Below, piece by piece: positions 27,275-37,163 of a stretch of 64,000 nucleotides of DNA. A program made the position numbers and the translations under genes. This DNA comes from Roseovarius lutimaris. GTDB taxonomy: Bacteria > Pseudomonadota > Alphaproteobacteria > Rhodobacterales > Rhodobacteraceae. Location: assembly GCF_900115165.1 (NCBI RefSeq), contig NZ_FOVP01000019.1:47813-111812 (forward strand), in the 5' to 3' direction. The notes beneath the pieces are model-generated. The model was not told the DNA's origin, did no database searches, and saw only the letters and a list, made by a program, of their open reading frames with translations. The stretch's first letter is position 1, and each line of letters starts with the position of its first letter.

Positions 27275-28174
27275 TCATCTGCGCGGCAGGCTGATGGCGC
27301 TTGGCGCAACCGAGCGGCGGGCCAGTCGGCGTTCGCGCAGGAACGTATAAAGGCCAGAGGCAATGATGATCGCGGCACCTGTCAGCGTCCAGACATCGGG
27401 GCGCTCGTCAAAAAGTGTCGTCCCGATGATCAGCGCAAAAACAAGCCGCGAGTAGCGAAACGGCGTGATCACCGCCACATCGCCAAGCCGCATCGCCGCG
27501 ACAATCGCGTAATAGGCGGCCACGCCGGTGATCATTGCAAAGCTGAAATCGCGCCAATCGACCGCGGTTGGCATCGCGGGCGTGCCCGAGACTGACAACA
27601 GGATAATGCCCGCCGGCACCAGCGTGGCAAAGGCATAGGTGGACAACTGCATCGACGAAATGCTGCGCGGCACCGCGCGCGTGGCAAGGTCGCGAATGGC
27701 AAGGCCAATGACACCCTGAACGGCAAAAAGCGACGCGGGTTCAAACCCTTGCAGGCCGGGCCGGATCACCATCAAGACCCCGCAAAAGCCGACGAGAATG
27801 GCGCTCCAACGGCGCCAGCCGACGGCCTCGCCAAGGAAAAGCGCGGCGCCAAGGGTGACCGCCAGCGGCGTCGCCTGCAAAATCGCCGAGGCCGAGGACA
27901 GCGGCGTCAGGGCAATCGCGGTGACAAAGCCGATGGTGCCAATCAGCTCGCCAAAATTGCGCAGCAGCACCGGGCGCGAGATCAGATCGCGCGACAGAAG
28001 GCGGTTGCCTTGCGACTTTGCGATCAGGGCAAAGATGATCGCCCCGCCGATGCCAAGGAAAATAAGGATCTGGCCCACCGGCAGGTTCACCGCCAGCCGC
28101 TTGATGAACATGTCCTCAAGCGCAAACCCGGCCATCGCCAGAACCATCAGAATGCTGCCGCGCAGGTTTTCCAT
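27275..28174 (-). CDS. EamA/DMT-family transporter
   Basis: A ten-helix drug/metabolite transporter of 299 residues made of two EamA repeats (about 8-140 and 150-280). The second repeat ends with ITPFRYSRLVFALIIG and LIIGTTLFDERPDVWTLTGAA, a common EamA pattern. The substrate is unknown. ATG 28174 gives a normal N-terminus although AGGAAAG lies rather far upstream (about 15 bases); an in-frame TTG 23 codons earlier is a less likely start. Confidence 0.82.
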   Translation of the reverse strand: MENLRGSILMVLAMAGFALEDMFIKRLAVNLPVGQILIFLGIGGAIIFALIAKSQGNRLLSRDLISRPVLLRNFGELIGTIGFVTAIALTPLSSASAILQATPLAVTLGAALFLGEAVGWRRWSAILVGFCGVLMVIRPGLQGFEPASLFAVQGVIGLAIRDLATRAVPRSISSMQLSTYAFATLVPAGIILLSVSGTPAMPTAVDWRDFSFAMITGVAAYYAIVAAMRLGDVAVITPFRYSRLVFALIIGTTLFDERPDVWTLTGAAIIIASGLYTFLRERRLARRSVAPSAISLPRR

Positions 28175-28251
28175 GAAAAAGCCGTCTTTCCTGTAAGGGC
28201 TGCCCCCTGTTAGCCCGGCTAGCACGCCAAAGGAAAGGGCCAAAGCCGAGG

Positions 28252-29148
28252 CTATGACAGAACGACAATACCGCTATGCTTGGCCTTGTGTTCCGGCTCG
28301 ACATGGATGGTCACTCGCGCATCGGGCAGGGCATCCATCAAGGCCGCCTCGATCCGGTCACAGAGCATATGCGCCTCGTCCACGGTGGTGGTGCCGGGCA
28401 TCACAAGGTGGAAATCAATGAAGGTCACCTGACCGGCGTGGCGCGTGCGCAGGTCATGCGCCTCGACCGCGTCACCGCCGCTGGCGGCAAGCGCGATGAT
28501 CTCGCGGATTTGGGCCAGTTCCTCCTCCGAGACGGCCTCATCCATCAAGCCGCTGAGCGAGTGTTTTATGACACCCCAGCCCGACCACAGGATGTTGAGT
28601 GCCACAAGCGCCGCCATGATCGGGTCAAGCACCCACCAGCCGGTGACAAGCGCAAGCCCGACGCCGATCAACACCCCGACAGAGGACACCACATCGGTGA
28701 TCAGGTGCTTGCCATCGGCCACAAGCGCAGGCGAGCGATGCGCCCGTCCGGCGCGGATTAACACCCAGGCCCAGGCCCCGTTGATCAGGCTGGCACCCGC
28801 GTTGATCAGCATCCCGCCAAGCGGCGCCTCTGGCGCATAGGGGGCCAAAAAGCCGCCGTAAGCCTCGCGCAGGATGAACAGCGCCGCGATCACGATCAAC
28901 ACGCCCTCAAGCACCGCGGAAAAGAACTCGGCCTTGTGGTGGCCATAGGGGTGATTGGTGTCGGCCGGGCGCTCGGCCACGCGCAGGGCGATCACCACGG
29001 CCAGGGCGGCGGCAACATTGACAAGGCTTTCAAGCGCATCCGACATAAGCGCCAGCGACCCGGTCAGCCACCAGGCGACCGCCTTGAGGCCCATCACCAA
29101 AAGGCCGATGATCACGCTGCCAAAGGCCAGCTTCATCACTCGTGTCAT
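28252..29148 (-). CDS. Cation diffusion facilitator metal transporter
   Basis: A CDF-family antiporter for Zn2+, Fe2+ or Mn2+, 298 residues. Helix 2 has the metal-site signature LALMSDALESLVN and the next loop has HPYGHHKAEFF, both seen in FieF-like proteins. The C-terminal cytoplasmic domain (from about 205) ends in a histidine-containing dimerisation region. In the helix 2 site, SDALE keeps the first aspartate of the usual DxxxD pair but has Glu/Ser around it, so the metal cannot be assigned. The start at 29148 follows AGGGATTT; the upstream extension of 21 codons is not convincing. Confidence 0.86.
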   Translation of the reverse strand: MTRVMKLAFGSVIIGLLVMGLKAVAWWLTGSLALMSDALESLVNVAAALAVVIALRVAERPADTNHPYGHHKAEFFSAVLEGVLIVIAALFILREAYGGFLAPYAPEAPLGGMLINAGASLINGAWAWVLIRAGRAHRSPALVADGKHLITDVVSSVGVLIGVGLALVTGWWVLDPIMAALVALNILWSGWGVIKHSLSGLMDEAVSEEELAQIREIIALAASGGDAVEAHDLRTRHAGQVTFIDFHLVMPGTTTVDEAHMLCDRIEAALMDALPDARVTIHVEPEHKAKHSGIVVLS

Positions 29149-29265
29149 CGCGGCAAATCCCTGCCTTGTTGGTTGTGGCGTGACCGTGATCGTTGCGCCC
29201 GAGGAACGCACGCTGGATAGCGGCTGGCGACGTGCAGTGCTACCTTTTTTGCCCGGTGCGGCGGT

Positions 29266-29604
29266 TTAATGCGCCCCGGCGCGCGAAAACAGCTGAATCA
29301 CGACAATTCCGACAAGGATCATCCCCGTGCCCAGGATCGCGGGCAGGTCCAGTTTCTGACCAAAGACGACATAGCCAATGGCGGCAATGAACACGATGCC
29401 AAGCCCCGACCAGATCGCATAGACCACGCCAACGGGCATCACCCTGAGGGCCTGCGCCAGAAGATAAAAGCTGATGCCATAGGCGATCACGACAACCACC
29501 GATGGCCAAAGCCGAGTAAATTGCTGACTGGCCTGAAGCGCCGTGGTGCCGGCGGTTTCGGCCAGAATGGCGAGGGCGAGGATCAGGTAAACCTTGGGGA
29601 TCAT
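29266..29604 (-). CDS. SMR-family multidrug efflux protein
   Basis: A four-helix small multidrug resistance protein of 112 residues that works as an antiparallel dimer. The essential membrane glutamate is in ILALAILAETAGTTALQAS near residue 15. The third and fourth helices show YAIWSGLGIVFIAAIGYVVFGQKLD, characteristic of EmrE/Gdx-type proteins. The length is normal from ATG 29604. Whether it exports quaternary ammonium compounds or guanidinium cannot be told by eye. Confidence 0.9.
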   Translation of the reverse strand: MIPKVYLILALAILAETAGTTALQASQQFTRLWPSVVVVIAYGISFYLLAQALRVMPVGVVYAIWSGLGIVFIAAIGYVVFGQKLDLPAILGTGMILVGIVVIQLFSRAGAH

Positions 29605-29676
29605 GGCGGCGGCCTTTTTTCGGGGGGCGGACTCAGCCCTAACCAGTTTTGCGCAAAAGCGCAATTTGCGAAATCT

Positions 29677-30144
29677 CTAGACGTGGGTCAGAGGGATTTC
29701 GGTGCTGTGCTTGATCTCTTGCATCACGAAACTGGCCGAGACATCGCCCATCGGCACCCGCGCGATCAGGGTCTGATAAAGGCGATCGTAATCGGCCATA
29801 TCGGCCACCTGCGCACGGATCAGATAATCAAGATCGCCGGACATGCGGTAAACCCCCTGCACCTCGGGCAGGGCGCGGGTGGCGCGGGCGAATTGCTCAA
29901 GCCACTCGGCGTCGTGGCGCGCCGCCCGGATTTGCAGGAACACGGTCAGGCCAAGCCCCAGCTTTGCCGGATCAAGCAGCGCCACCCGCGCACGGATCAC
30001 GCCCGAGGCCTCAAGCGCCTTGACGCGGCGCCAGCAGGCATTGCGCGACAAGCCCACGCGCTCGCCCAGGGCGTCAAGCGCAAGTGTGGCATCGCGCTGT
30101 AGTTCCGTGAGAATACGGCGGTCGATATCGTCAATATTGTTCAT
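29677..30144 (-). CDS. Lrp/AsnC-family transcriptional regulator
   Basis: A 155-residue feast/famine regulator. The N-terminal helix-turn-helix (LDALGERVGLSRNACWRRVK, about residues 22-41) precedes a RAM ligand-binding domain with GVYRMSGDLDYLIRA. The effector is unknown. The SMR gene starts 72 bp away downstream, so the two may be linked. It is divergent from the DUF6356 gene with about 120 bp between, where autoregulation would be expected. Confidence 0.9.
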   Translation of the reverse strand: MNNIDDIDRRILTELQRDATLALDALGERVGLSRNACWRRVKALEASGVIRARVALLDPAKLGLGLTVFLQIRAARHDAEWLEQFARATRALPEVQGVYRMSGDLDYLIRAQVADMADYDRLYQTLIARVPMGDVSASFVMQEIKHSTEIPLTHV

Positions 30145-30264
30145 TACGGCCCTCAGTACTGGGAAGTTATCCCAATAGTACCGCAAGCCTGTGTATCTTT
30201 GGGAAAAAATTGCACCGGGTCGCCACTAGATTTGGCCCAAGCGATCAACCAAAGGGGCAGGCTC

Positions 30265-30471
30265 ATGATTTCTAAAGTATTCCTTGATCATCCCAAGAGC
30301 GTGGATGAAACCTATCTTGAGCATGCCCGCTTTGCCGGTACGTTCAGCCTGAAACTGTTTGGCGCGGCCTTCGCGGCGCTGATCCATGCGTTTATTCCGG
30401 CGATGTTTGACAAAACCGCCAGCCGGATGATCGCCGAGATGTACGCAAAGACCCACAATCGCGGCCAATGA
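30265..30471 (+). CDS. DUF6356-like small protein
   Basis: A 68-residue protein with the pattern HPKSVDETYLEHARFAGTF near the N-terminus, then a hydrophobic helix and a basic tail. This arrangement matches small uncharacterised alphaproteobacterial proteins that I recall as DUF6356. It probably has one membrane helix (about 27-48). ATG 30265 follows AAAGGGG. No function is known. Confidence 0.7.
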   Translation: MISKVFLDHPKSVDETYLEHARFAGTFSLKLFGAAFAALIHAFIPAMFDKTASRMIAEMYAKTHNRGQ

Positions 30472-30474
30472 AAA

Positions 30475-30500
30475 CGGGGGCCAAAAAGGCCCCCGCTCTT
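30475..30500 (+). terminator. Rho-independent terminator after the DUF6356-like gene
   Basis: CGGGGGCC (30475-30482) and GGCCCCCG (30488-30495) form an 8-bp stem with an AAAAA loop, followed by CTCTTTG. The T-tract is short. Confidence 0.7.
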
Positions 30501-30540
30501 TGTCGCCTGTAGGGTGGGTGAAGCCCACGCTTCTGTCATG

Positions 30541-32745
30541 TCATCCGAGAATACCGTTCAGGGTCGCGCTTGGCCGCATGACCGCGACCAACTTGGCCGG
30601 ATCGGCGTGATAATACCCACCGATGTCGGCCGGGTCGCCTTGCGCTGCGGCAAGCTCGCCGGTGATCTTGGCCTCATTCTCGGCCAGAGCCTGCGCAACC
30701 GGGGCGAATTCGGCGGCAAGAGCCGCATCATCGCTCTGTGCGGCAAGCGCCTCGGCCCAGTAGCGGGCGAACCAGTAATGGCTGTCGCGGTTGTCCGGCT
30801 CACCGACCTTGCGGCTTGGCGAGTGGCCATTGTCGAGCACGCCCTGGGTCGCGACCTCAACCGCTTCGCCCAGAACACGGGCGCGGTCGTTGGTCTTGGT
30901 TTCGGCCAGAAACTTGAGGCTTTCGCCAAGCGCGCAGAATTCACCGAGTGAATCCCACCGCAGGTGGTTTTGCGCCACAAGCTGTTGCACGTGCTTGGGG
31001 GCCGACCCGCCGGCGCCGGTTTCAAACAGCCCGCCGCCCTGCATCAGCTTGACGATCGAGAGCATCTTGGCCGAGGTCGCCAACTCCAGGATCGGGAACA
31101 GGTCGGTCAGGTAATCGCGCAGCACGTTGCCGGTGATGGCAATCGTGTTCTCGCCCTTGGTGATGGTCTCAAGGCTGGCGCGGGTGGCGTCGCGCGGGGT
31201 CATGATCTCGAACTTGTCGGCCACGCCTTTGGCTTCGAGGATCGGCTTGATCATGGCGATCAACTCGGCGTCATGGGCGCGGGCCGCATCCAGCCAGAAG
31301 ATCGAGCGATAGCCGGTCGCCTTTTGGCGGGCGATGGCGAGGTTGACCCAATCCTCGATCGGGGCCTTGCGCGCCGAGGACGAGCGCCAGATGTCGCCCG
31401 CTTCGACGTTTTGCTCGTGCAAGACGGTGCCGTCTTCCAGCACCATTTTCACGGTGCCGTTCGCCGGGATTTCAAAAGTGGTCGGGTGGCTGCCGTATTC
31501 TTCGGCCTTTTGCGCCATCAGGCCGATGTTCTGAACCGTGCCGGCGGTCGCCGGGTTCAGCTTGCCATTGGCTTTGAAGAACTTGATCGCCTCATCATAG
31601 ACCGGCGCATAGCTGCTGTCGGGGATGACACAGACCGCGTCGTGTTCCTTGTTGTCGGGGCCCCAGCCCTTGCCACCGGCCCGGATCAGCGCGGGCATCG
31701 AGGCATCGACGATCACGTCGGAGGGGACATGCAGGTTGGTGATGCCACGGTCGCTGTCGACCATATACATCGGCGGGCGCGCGGCCATTGTCTCGTCGAT
31801 GGCGGCCATGATCCCGGCATTGCCTTTGACCCGCTCAAGCAGATCGCCAAGCCCGGAATTGGGCGAAACGCCAAGCGCGTCCATTTCAGCGCCGAATTTC
31901 TCGAACACCGGCGCAAGGAACTGTTTGACCGCATGGCCAAAGATGATCGGGTCAGAGACCTTCATCATCGTCGCCTTGAGGTGCAGCGAAAACAGCACGC
32001 CCTCGGCTTTGGTTTTCTCGATCTCCTCGGCAAGGAAGGCGTCAAGTGCTGCGGCACTCATGTAGGTGGCATCGACCACCGTGCCGGCCGGATAGCTTAG
32101 CCCGTCCTTGAGAGTGGTTTCGCCATCGGCGGTTTCCAGTACGATTTTGGCCTTGGTGTCTTTGCCGAGGGTCGCGGCGGCCTCGTTCGAGAAGAAATCG
32201 CCGCTCTCCATCGCCGCAACGCGGGTTTTGCTGTCGGCGCTCCACTCACCCATGCGATGCGGGTTTTTCTGGGCAAAGCTTTTGACGGCGGCGGCGGCGC
32301 GGCGATCCGAGTTGCCTTCGCGCAGCACCGGGTTCACAGCCGAACCCTTGATCGTGTCATAGCGCGCGCGGATGTCCTTTTCGGCCTCGGTTTCGGGCTC
32401 TGCGGGATAGTCGGGGATGGCATAGCCCTGATCCTGAAGCTCCTTGACCGCTGCCAGAAGCTGCGGCACCGAGGCCGAGATATTCGGCAGCTTGATCACA
32501 TTGGCCTCGGGCGTCTTGACCAGATCGCCAAGCTCGGCAAGGTCGTCTGAAACGCGCTGATCGGCGCTCAGGTTTTCGGGGAAGGTTGCCAGGATGCGAC
32601 CGGCAAGCGAGATGTCCCTGGTGCCGACAGTTATATCGGCAGCGGCGGCAAACCGCTGGATGATCGGCAACAGCGAGGCGCTTGCAAGCTCGGGGGCTTC
32701 GTCGACCTTGGTGTAGATGATATCGGGAATAGATTTATTGACCAT
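30541..32745 (-). CDS. icd: Isocitrate dehydrogenase (NADP), monomeric type
   Basis: Oxidative decarboxylation of isocitrate to 2-oxoglutarate in the TCA cycle. At 734 residues it is the large monomeric IDH-II form, unrelated in length to the 400-residue dimeric enzyme. Landmarks include [16 protein letters not shown] near residue 125, [24 protein letters not shown] sequence (here [20 protein letters not shown]) and KPxxRSIFWLD-like [14 protein letters not shown]. No dimeric icd was seen in the window. It is transcribed alone; the 150 bp upstream should contain its promoter. Confidence 0.95.
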   Translation of the reverse strand: MVNKSIPDIIYTKVDEAPELASASLLPIIQRFAAAADITVGTRDISLAGRILATFPENLSADQRVSDDLAELGDLVKTPEANVIKLPNISASVPQLLAAVKELQDQGYAIPDYPAEPETEAEKDIRARYDTIKGSAVNPVLREGNSDRRAAAAVKSFAQKNPHRMGEWSADSKTRVAAMESGDFFSNEAAATLGKDTKAKIVLETADGETTLKDGLSYPAGTVVDATYMSAAALDAFLAEEIEKTKAEGVLFSLHLKATMMKVSDPIIFGHAVKQFLAPVFEKFGAEMDALGVSPNSGLGDLLERVKGNAGIMAAIDETMAARPPMYMVDSDRGITNLHVPSDVIVDASMPALIRAGGKGWGPDNKEHDAVCVIPDSSYAPVYDEAIKFFKANGKLNPATAGTVQNIGLMAQKAEEYGSHPTTFEIPANGTVKMVLEDGTVLHEQNVEAGDIWRSSSARKAPIEDWVNLAIARQKATGYRSIFWLDAARAHDAELIAMIKPILEAKGVADKFEIMTPRDATRASLETITKGENTIAITGNVLRDYLTDLFPILELATSAKMLSIVKLMQGGGLFETGAGGSAPKHVQQLVAQNHLRWDSLGEFCALGESLKFLAETKTNDRARVLGEAVEVATQGVLDNGHSPSRKVGEPDNRDSHYWFARYWAEALAAQSDDAALAAEFAPVAQALAENEAKITGELAAAQGDPADIGGYYHADPAKLVAVMRPSATLNGILG

Positions 32746-32903
32746 CGGGCATACCTCTCGATTTGGTTAGGAGCTGTGTTGCGGATCTGGCGCAAAACTC
32801 ATGGCAGAAACCCGCAGCACGGAATCGTTCGCTTGGGCGGGTCATAGCGTAAAACCGTTCCATATGAAAGACGGTATGCGACAGTATACAAAAATAATTT
32901 TCC

Positions 32904-34127
32904 TCAAACGGTCTGCGCCACCTGCTGTTTGAGCCGGATCATCAGGGCAGACCCTAAAAGCACCGCCACCAGAACGCCGATATGCGAGGGCAGGGGCGTG
33001 CCTTGGAACATCTGCCCGATAGGAATGGCGAGGGTCACACTTCCGATGGTGGCCACGGCGCCGACCACGCTTGCGGCGGTGCCCGCAATCGCGCCCATCG
33101 GCGCCATCGCAAGCGCATTGAGATTGCCAAGCGTCAGGCCCGCCTGAAAGAAAACGCTGGTCTGCCAGACCAGAAAGACGGCGAATTGCGCCTGCGGCGG
33201 CAGGCCGATCATCCACAAGGCAATCGCCAGACATGACAGGATGATCTGCGCGCCAAGGGCAAACCCGACCATCCGTTCCATCCCGAGGCGCATGATCAGG
33301 CGGGCGTTGAGAAAGCTGCCGCTTCCGGCCACAAGCGCCATCACGAAAAACCAGCCCGGAAAGCTATTGGCGCGATCAAAGGTCTGCTCGAAGATCGGCT
33401 GAACCATGCTGAGCGAGGTGAAAAGTGTGGTCATGCAAAGCGTCTGAATCAGAATGGCAAGCCGAGTCACCGGATTGGCCAGCACCTCGGTTATGGCGGC
33501 GATAAGCGGGCGCGCGCGAAACGGGCGGCGGCGCTCTGCCGGCAAGGGCTCGTTCAGGCGCAAGCCCATCCAGAGCGTCAGAATGCCGGCAAAGGCCACG
33601 AAAGCGCCAAACACCCCGCGCCAGCCCGCAAGCGTGATGATCCCGGCCCCAAGCAGCGGTGCCATCGCCGGGGTCAGGGCAAAAACCGTCATCACAAAAG
33701 ACATCAGCCGCGCCATTTCGCGCCCCGAAAACATATCGCGGATGATCGCAATCGAGACAATGCGAAACGCAGCCGCCCCGAGGCCCTGCAAGACGCGCGC
33801 CGCCAGAAGCGTGCTCAGGCTTGGCGCGATCATCCCCAAAAGCGCGCCCGCGACATAGATCACCGCGCCGATCAGGATGATGCGTTTGCGCCCGAACGAA
33901 TCCGACAGCGGCCCGGCCATCAGGGTGCCGACGCCAAGCCCCATCAGAAAGCTGGTGATGATAAGCTGTGCCCGGTTCGGGGCATCGGGCGTCAGCGCCT
34001 CGGCGATATGGGGCAGGCCAGGCAGCATGGCGTCGATGGAAAACGCCACCGTCGCCACCATCATCGCCATCATGGCAATGAATTCGGCCTGCGACATCGG
34101 GCGCGACGCGGAAAGAGGGGCGGTCAT
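32904..34127 (-). CDS. Bcr/CflA-type MFS multidrug efflux transporter
   Basis: A 12-helix major facilitator of 407 residues. GPLSDSFGRKRIILIGAVIY is the conserved loop 2-3 motif (GxLsDrxGRrp) and the helix 5 antiporter motif is represented by ALTPAMAPLLGAGI. The Bcr/CflA subfamily assignment rests on this pattern and length; the substrate is unknown. ATG 34127 follows AGGATCCG. The frame continues 13 codons upstream without a good site. Confidence 0.87.
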   Translation of the reverse strand: MTAPLSASRPMSQAEFIAMMAMMVATVAFSIDAMLPGLPHIAEALTPDAPNRAQLIITSFLMGLGVGTLMAGPLSDSFGRKRIILIGAVIYVAGALLGMIAPSLSTLLAARVLQGLGAAAFRIVSIAIIRDMFSGREMARLMSFVMTVFALTPAMAPLLGAGIITLAGWRGVFGAFVAFAGILTLWMGLRLNEPLPAERRRPFRARPLIAAITEVLANPVTRLAILIQTLCMTTLFTSLSMVQPIFEQTFDRANSFPGWFFVMALVAGSGSFLNARLIMRLGMERMVGFALGAQIILSCLAIALWMIGLPPQAQFAVFLVWQTSVFFQAGLTLGNLNALAMAPMGAIAGTAASVVGAVATIGSVTLAIPIGQMFQGTPLPSHIGVLVAVLLGSALMIRLKQQVAQTV

Positions 34128-34255
34128 GGCGGATCCTTTGAGCGGAACTATGGGGGCGTCTAACACGTGTCGGGGCAGGCAACCAGATGGGCTTGCTATT
34201 AATTGACTAAAAAACTAAGAAATAAAACTCAAGTACCTGATAAAAGGAATCAGAT

Positions 34256-34555
34256 ATGACATTCCGCCATTTTTACACCCTCGGACTTGCAGCCTTGATT
34301 GTTGTCGGCGCGGTTGCCGTACAGGCCAATCCTGTCGAGCTTGGCACCGGGCGCATGACCTATGAGGTCTTCGAGCAGACGATAGAACACGCCGATCTGG
34401 AGAGCTGCCCGGAGGAATTTGACCGCGACGCACAATTCTGTCGCATGACGCTTGCCAATGGCATGGCGCATGTTTTCGTCTTTGACATGGCGGGCGATCA
34501 GGCGATGGCGGCCATCAAATCCTATGATCTGAGCCATGGCTTGCCTGCGTTTTAA
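34256..34555 (+). CDS. Small exported protein of unknown function
   Basis: A 99-residue protein with a Sec signal peptide (residues 1-24, cleavage after VQA). The mature 75 residues contain two cysteines (about positions 47 and 58) that could form a disulphide, in DLESCPEEFD and DAQFCRMTLANG. The ATG follows AAAAGGA. It was not recognised as a named family. It is convergent with the K+ channel gene, three bases apart. Confidence 0.7.
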   Translation: MTFRHFYTLGLAALIVVGAVAVQANPVELGTGRMTYEVFEQTIEHADLESCPEEFDRDAQFCRMTLANGMAHVFVFDMAGDQAMAAIKSYDLSHGLPAF

Positions 34556-34558
34556 GGT

Positions 34559-34939
34559 TTAGTTGGGGGGCAAGTCGCGATTGGCCGAGGGGGGCTCTTC
34601 CTCGGTCTGTGTGGCCTCGCCATGTGGATTATGATGATGCCCGAGCCGCGCAATAAGCCATTCGGTATGCTCTTCGCGCTTTTTCACCGCGTAAGACCCG
34701 AATTGCTGAATGATCACGGCGAAAATGCCAAGACCGATCATGATAAAGACCGTGGTGCCGATCTTGCCAAGGGCCGTGACGGGAACGAAATTGCCATAGC
34801 CTACGGTGGACAGGGTCACGACCGTAAAGAAATAGCTGTCAAGCCAGCTCCAGCCCTCGACCACATGAAAAAACGCCGTGCCGCCCGCGATGATAAGGGT
34901 CAGCGTCGCCAATAGGGTCAGGATATTGGCGCGACGCAT
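34559..34939 (-). CDS. Two-helix potassium channel
   Basis: An Ion_trans_2-type channel subunit of 126 residues, expected to form a tetramer. Helix 1 (about 8-28), the pore helix and the K+ filter TVGYG (near residues 46-50, in LSTVGYGNFVP), and helix 2 (about 60-80) are followed by a polar C-terminal tail with histidines, glutamates and prolines. There is no RCK domain. It is seven bases from the DsbA-like gene upstream on the same strand. Confidence 0.85.
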   Translation of the reverse strand: MRRANILTLLATLTLIIAGGTAFFHVVEGWSWLDSYFFTVVTLSTVGYGNFVPVTALGKIGTTVFIMIGLGIFAVIIQQFGSYAVKKREEHTEWLIARLGHHHNPHGEATQTEEEPPSANRDLPPN

Positions 34940-34945
34940 CAGGGT

Positions 34946-35584
34946 TTACCTTTCGGCCTCGGCACCAAGTTCGTCGATCACCTTGATCCAGAGATCGGCG
35001 GGCTGACAGCCGGGCACGGCATGCTGGCCGGCGACGATAAAGGTAGGCACGCCGGTGATGCCCATGGCGCGAAACTGTTTGTCGCGGTTGGCGATATCCT
35101 CGCGGTCTGCGTCCGTTTGCAACAGCCGCAGGATCGTCGCGCCATCCATCGACAGGCTATCGGCGATATCGGCCAGAACCTCGTGATCGCCGATATCGCG
35201 GCCTTCCTCGAAGTAGGCCCGGAATAGCGCCATCGCCATGTCGTTCTGCACGTCCTCAATACCCGCCCAATGGATCAGGCGATGCGCGTCAAGCGTGTTG
35301 GGCGTGCGTTTGATTCCGGCAAAATCAATCTTGAGGCCGACAGCCTCGGCGCGCTCGACGATCGGGGCATAGGCGCGCATGGCGCCGTCTTTGCCGCCGA
35401 ATTTATGTTCCAGGTATTCGCGCCGATCCATGCCTGCGGCGGGCATGTCGGGGTTAAGCTGGAACGGATGCCAAGTGATGTCGAACCCATGATCGGGGCG
35501 CTCTGCAAGCGCCTGATCAAGCAGGGTTTTCCCGATATAGCACCAGGGGCAGATCGGATCGGAGATGATATCAAGCTTGACCAT
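34946..35584 (-). CDS. DsbA-family thiol oxidoreductase, FrnE-like
   Basis: A 212-residue thioredoxin-fold protein with an inserted helical domain. The active site CPWC is near residues 12-15 (ISDPICPWCYIG). The cis-proline loop is in ITGVPTFIV near residue 180. There is no signal peptide, so it is cytoplasmic, as in the FrnE/DSBA subgroup. Its start overlaps the end of the acyl-CoA ligase gene by 14 bp, so the two are cotranscribed; a functional link is not obvious. Confidence 0.9.
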   Translation of the reverse strand: MVKLDIISDPICPWCYIGKTLLDQALAERPDHGFDITWHPFQLNPDMPAAGMDRREYLEHKFGGKDGAMRAYAPIVERAEAVGLKIDFAGIKRTPNTLDAHRLIHWAGIEDVQNDMAMALFRAYFEEGRDIGDHEVLADIADSLSMDGATILRLLQTDADREDIANRDKQFRAMGITGVPTFIVAGQHAVPGCQPADLWIKVIDELGAEAER

Positions 35585-37097
35585 TCATAGCCTCGTATAT
35601 GGGCCGCAATGCGCGACGCAGGAGTTTGCCGTTGGCCCCGGTCGGCAGGGCGGTCACGTGAAAATATCCACGCGGGCATTTATAGGCGGCCAGCTCTGCG
35701 GTGGCGAACTGATCCAGTGTTTCGGGCGGCAAGGGTTCGGGGCCAGTATAGAAGGCCATGATCAGGTGCGCATCCTGTTTTACTTCGATATCGGTCACGG
35801 CGCATTGGGTGATGCCGGGGTGCCGGTTCAGCGCCGCCTCGACCTCAAGCGGCGAGACGCGAAAGCCGCCGGCATTCATCATGTCGTCGGCGCGCCCGAG
35901 ATAGGTGATTTGTCCATCGCTGTCCATCGCGCCCTGATCGCCGGTCACGAACCAGTCGCCGCGAAATTTTTCCGCCGTCGCCTCGGGGGCATTGAGATAG
36001 CCAAGCATCAGGCCCGGATCGCTGCGGTGCACGGCGATGGTGCCCTCATGGCCAAGCGGCACCGGGCCATCCGGCCCGAGAATGGCGATATGGCGACCGG
36101 TTTGCGGGCGCCCAAGGCTGTTGTTCGTGGCCGGATGTGCGGGGCTTGAGGAAATGAAGGTCGAGCATTCGGACATGCCGTAAGCCTCGTAAATCGTCGT
36201 GCCGGTGGCGTCTTGCCAATGCTGGCGGATCGTCTGCGACAGCTTTTCACCCGCCGAAAGACCGTGGCGCAAATCCGGCAGATCAAAGCTCTGACCCGGC
36301 TTTAAGAGCTTGCGGTAAACCCCCGGTGCTGCTGCGAAAATCGTCGCTCTATGGTCTGCGAGCAAGCCCGGCAATTTCTCGGGCGTGATCTCTGGCGCGG
36401 GGATAAGGGCGGTGGCGCCGATGGTCCAGGGATCCATCAGCCCGGTGCCAAGCGTATAGGTCCAGTTGAACGCGCCCGCATGGCACAGACGATCGCTCTC
36501 GCGCAGGCCATACCAGCCCTCAACCATCATCTGGCGCGCCCAGATCGCACGATGGGGGTGGCACACCGCACGCGGCACGCCGGATGTGCCAGACGTGTAG
36601 ATGATATAGGCAAGGCGGTTCGGCTCGCCCATGTCGTACTCCGCAGGCGGCAGATTTCGCATTGCCTCAAGCGCGGGCTGTTCGATGATCGCCACATCGG
36701 TCTCGGGGCAGGCCACGCCATGCGCACGCAGGATCGCGGCGGGGGTCAACGTTGTGATCATGCGGGCCACCTCGGGCGCGGTCAGCTGCGTCGAGGTCGG
36801 CACCGGCACAAGGCCCACGGCAATCGCACCGAGATAGGCAATCGGAAATTCCACCGTGTTATCAAGGCGCATCAACATCCGATCGCCGGGCTGCAATCCG
36901 GCGCGCAGCAAACCCGTACCGGTCCCGAGAACGGCGGCTTTCAGGCGCGCGTAGCTCCATGTCTCGGTGTCGTGTTGCCCCAAAACCGTAAGCGCGGTCT
37001 TGTCGGCACAAGCATCGGCACGCCCCAGAACATGGGCAGCCAGATTGAACGGATCGGGGCAGGCGGCCTGTGGGCCCTGATTGAAAAGCGATGTCAT
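35571..37097 (-). CDS. Acyl-CoA synthetase (AMP-forming), benzoate-CoA-ligase-like
   Basis: An adenylate-forming enzyme of 508 residues that activates a carboxylic acid to its CoA thioester. The phosphate-binding loop is YTSGTSGVPRAV (about 170-181), the adenine motif is YEAYGMSE, and the C-terminal hinge FVTGDQGAMDSDGQITYLGRADD is complete. The catalytic lysine near the end is in GANGKLLRRALR. The carboxylate substrate is uncertain. ATG 37097 is used; a GTG two codons upstream is in frame. It is divergent from the XRE-cupin regulator. Confidence 0.87.
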   Translation of the reverse strand: MTSLFNQGPQAACPDPFNLAAHVLGRADACADKTALTVLGQHDTETWSYARLKAAVLGTGTGLLRAGLQPGDRMLMRLDNTVEFPIAYLGAIAVGLVPVPTSTQLTAPEVARMITTLTPAAILRAHGVACPETDVAIIEQPALEAMRNLPPAEYDMGEPNRLAYIIYTSGTSGVPRAVCHPHRAIWARQMMVEGWYGLRESDRLCHAGAFNWTYTLGTGLMDPWTIGATALIPAPEITPEKLPGLLADHRATIFAAAPGVYRKLLKPGQSFDLPDLRHGLSAGEKLSQTIRQHWQDATGTTIYEAYGMSECSTFISSSPAHPATNNSLGRPQTGRHIAILGPDGPVPLGHEGTIAVHRSDPGLMLGYLNAPEATAEKFRGDWFVTGDQGAMDSDGQITYLGRADDMMNAGGFRVSPLEVEAALNRHPGITQCAVTDIEVKQDAHLIMAFYTGPEPLPPETLDQFATAELAAYKCPRGYFHVTALPTGANGKLLRRALRPIYEAMNGQA

Positions 37098-37163
37098 GCT
37101 CACGGCTTAGGCCGGGCGCGGCTTGGTTGCAAGAGCATCGGCGCCTGCGTATAGACCTGTCTC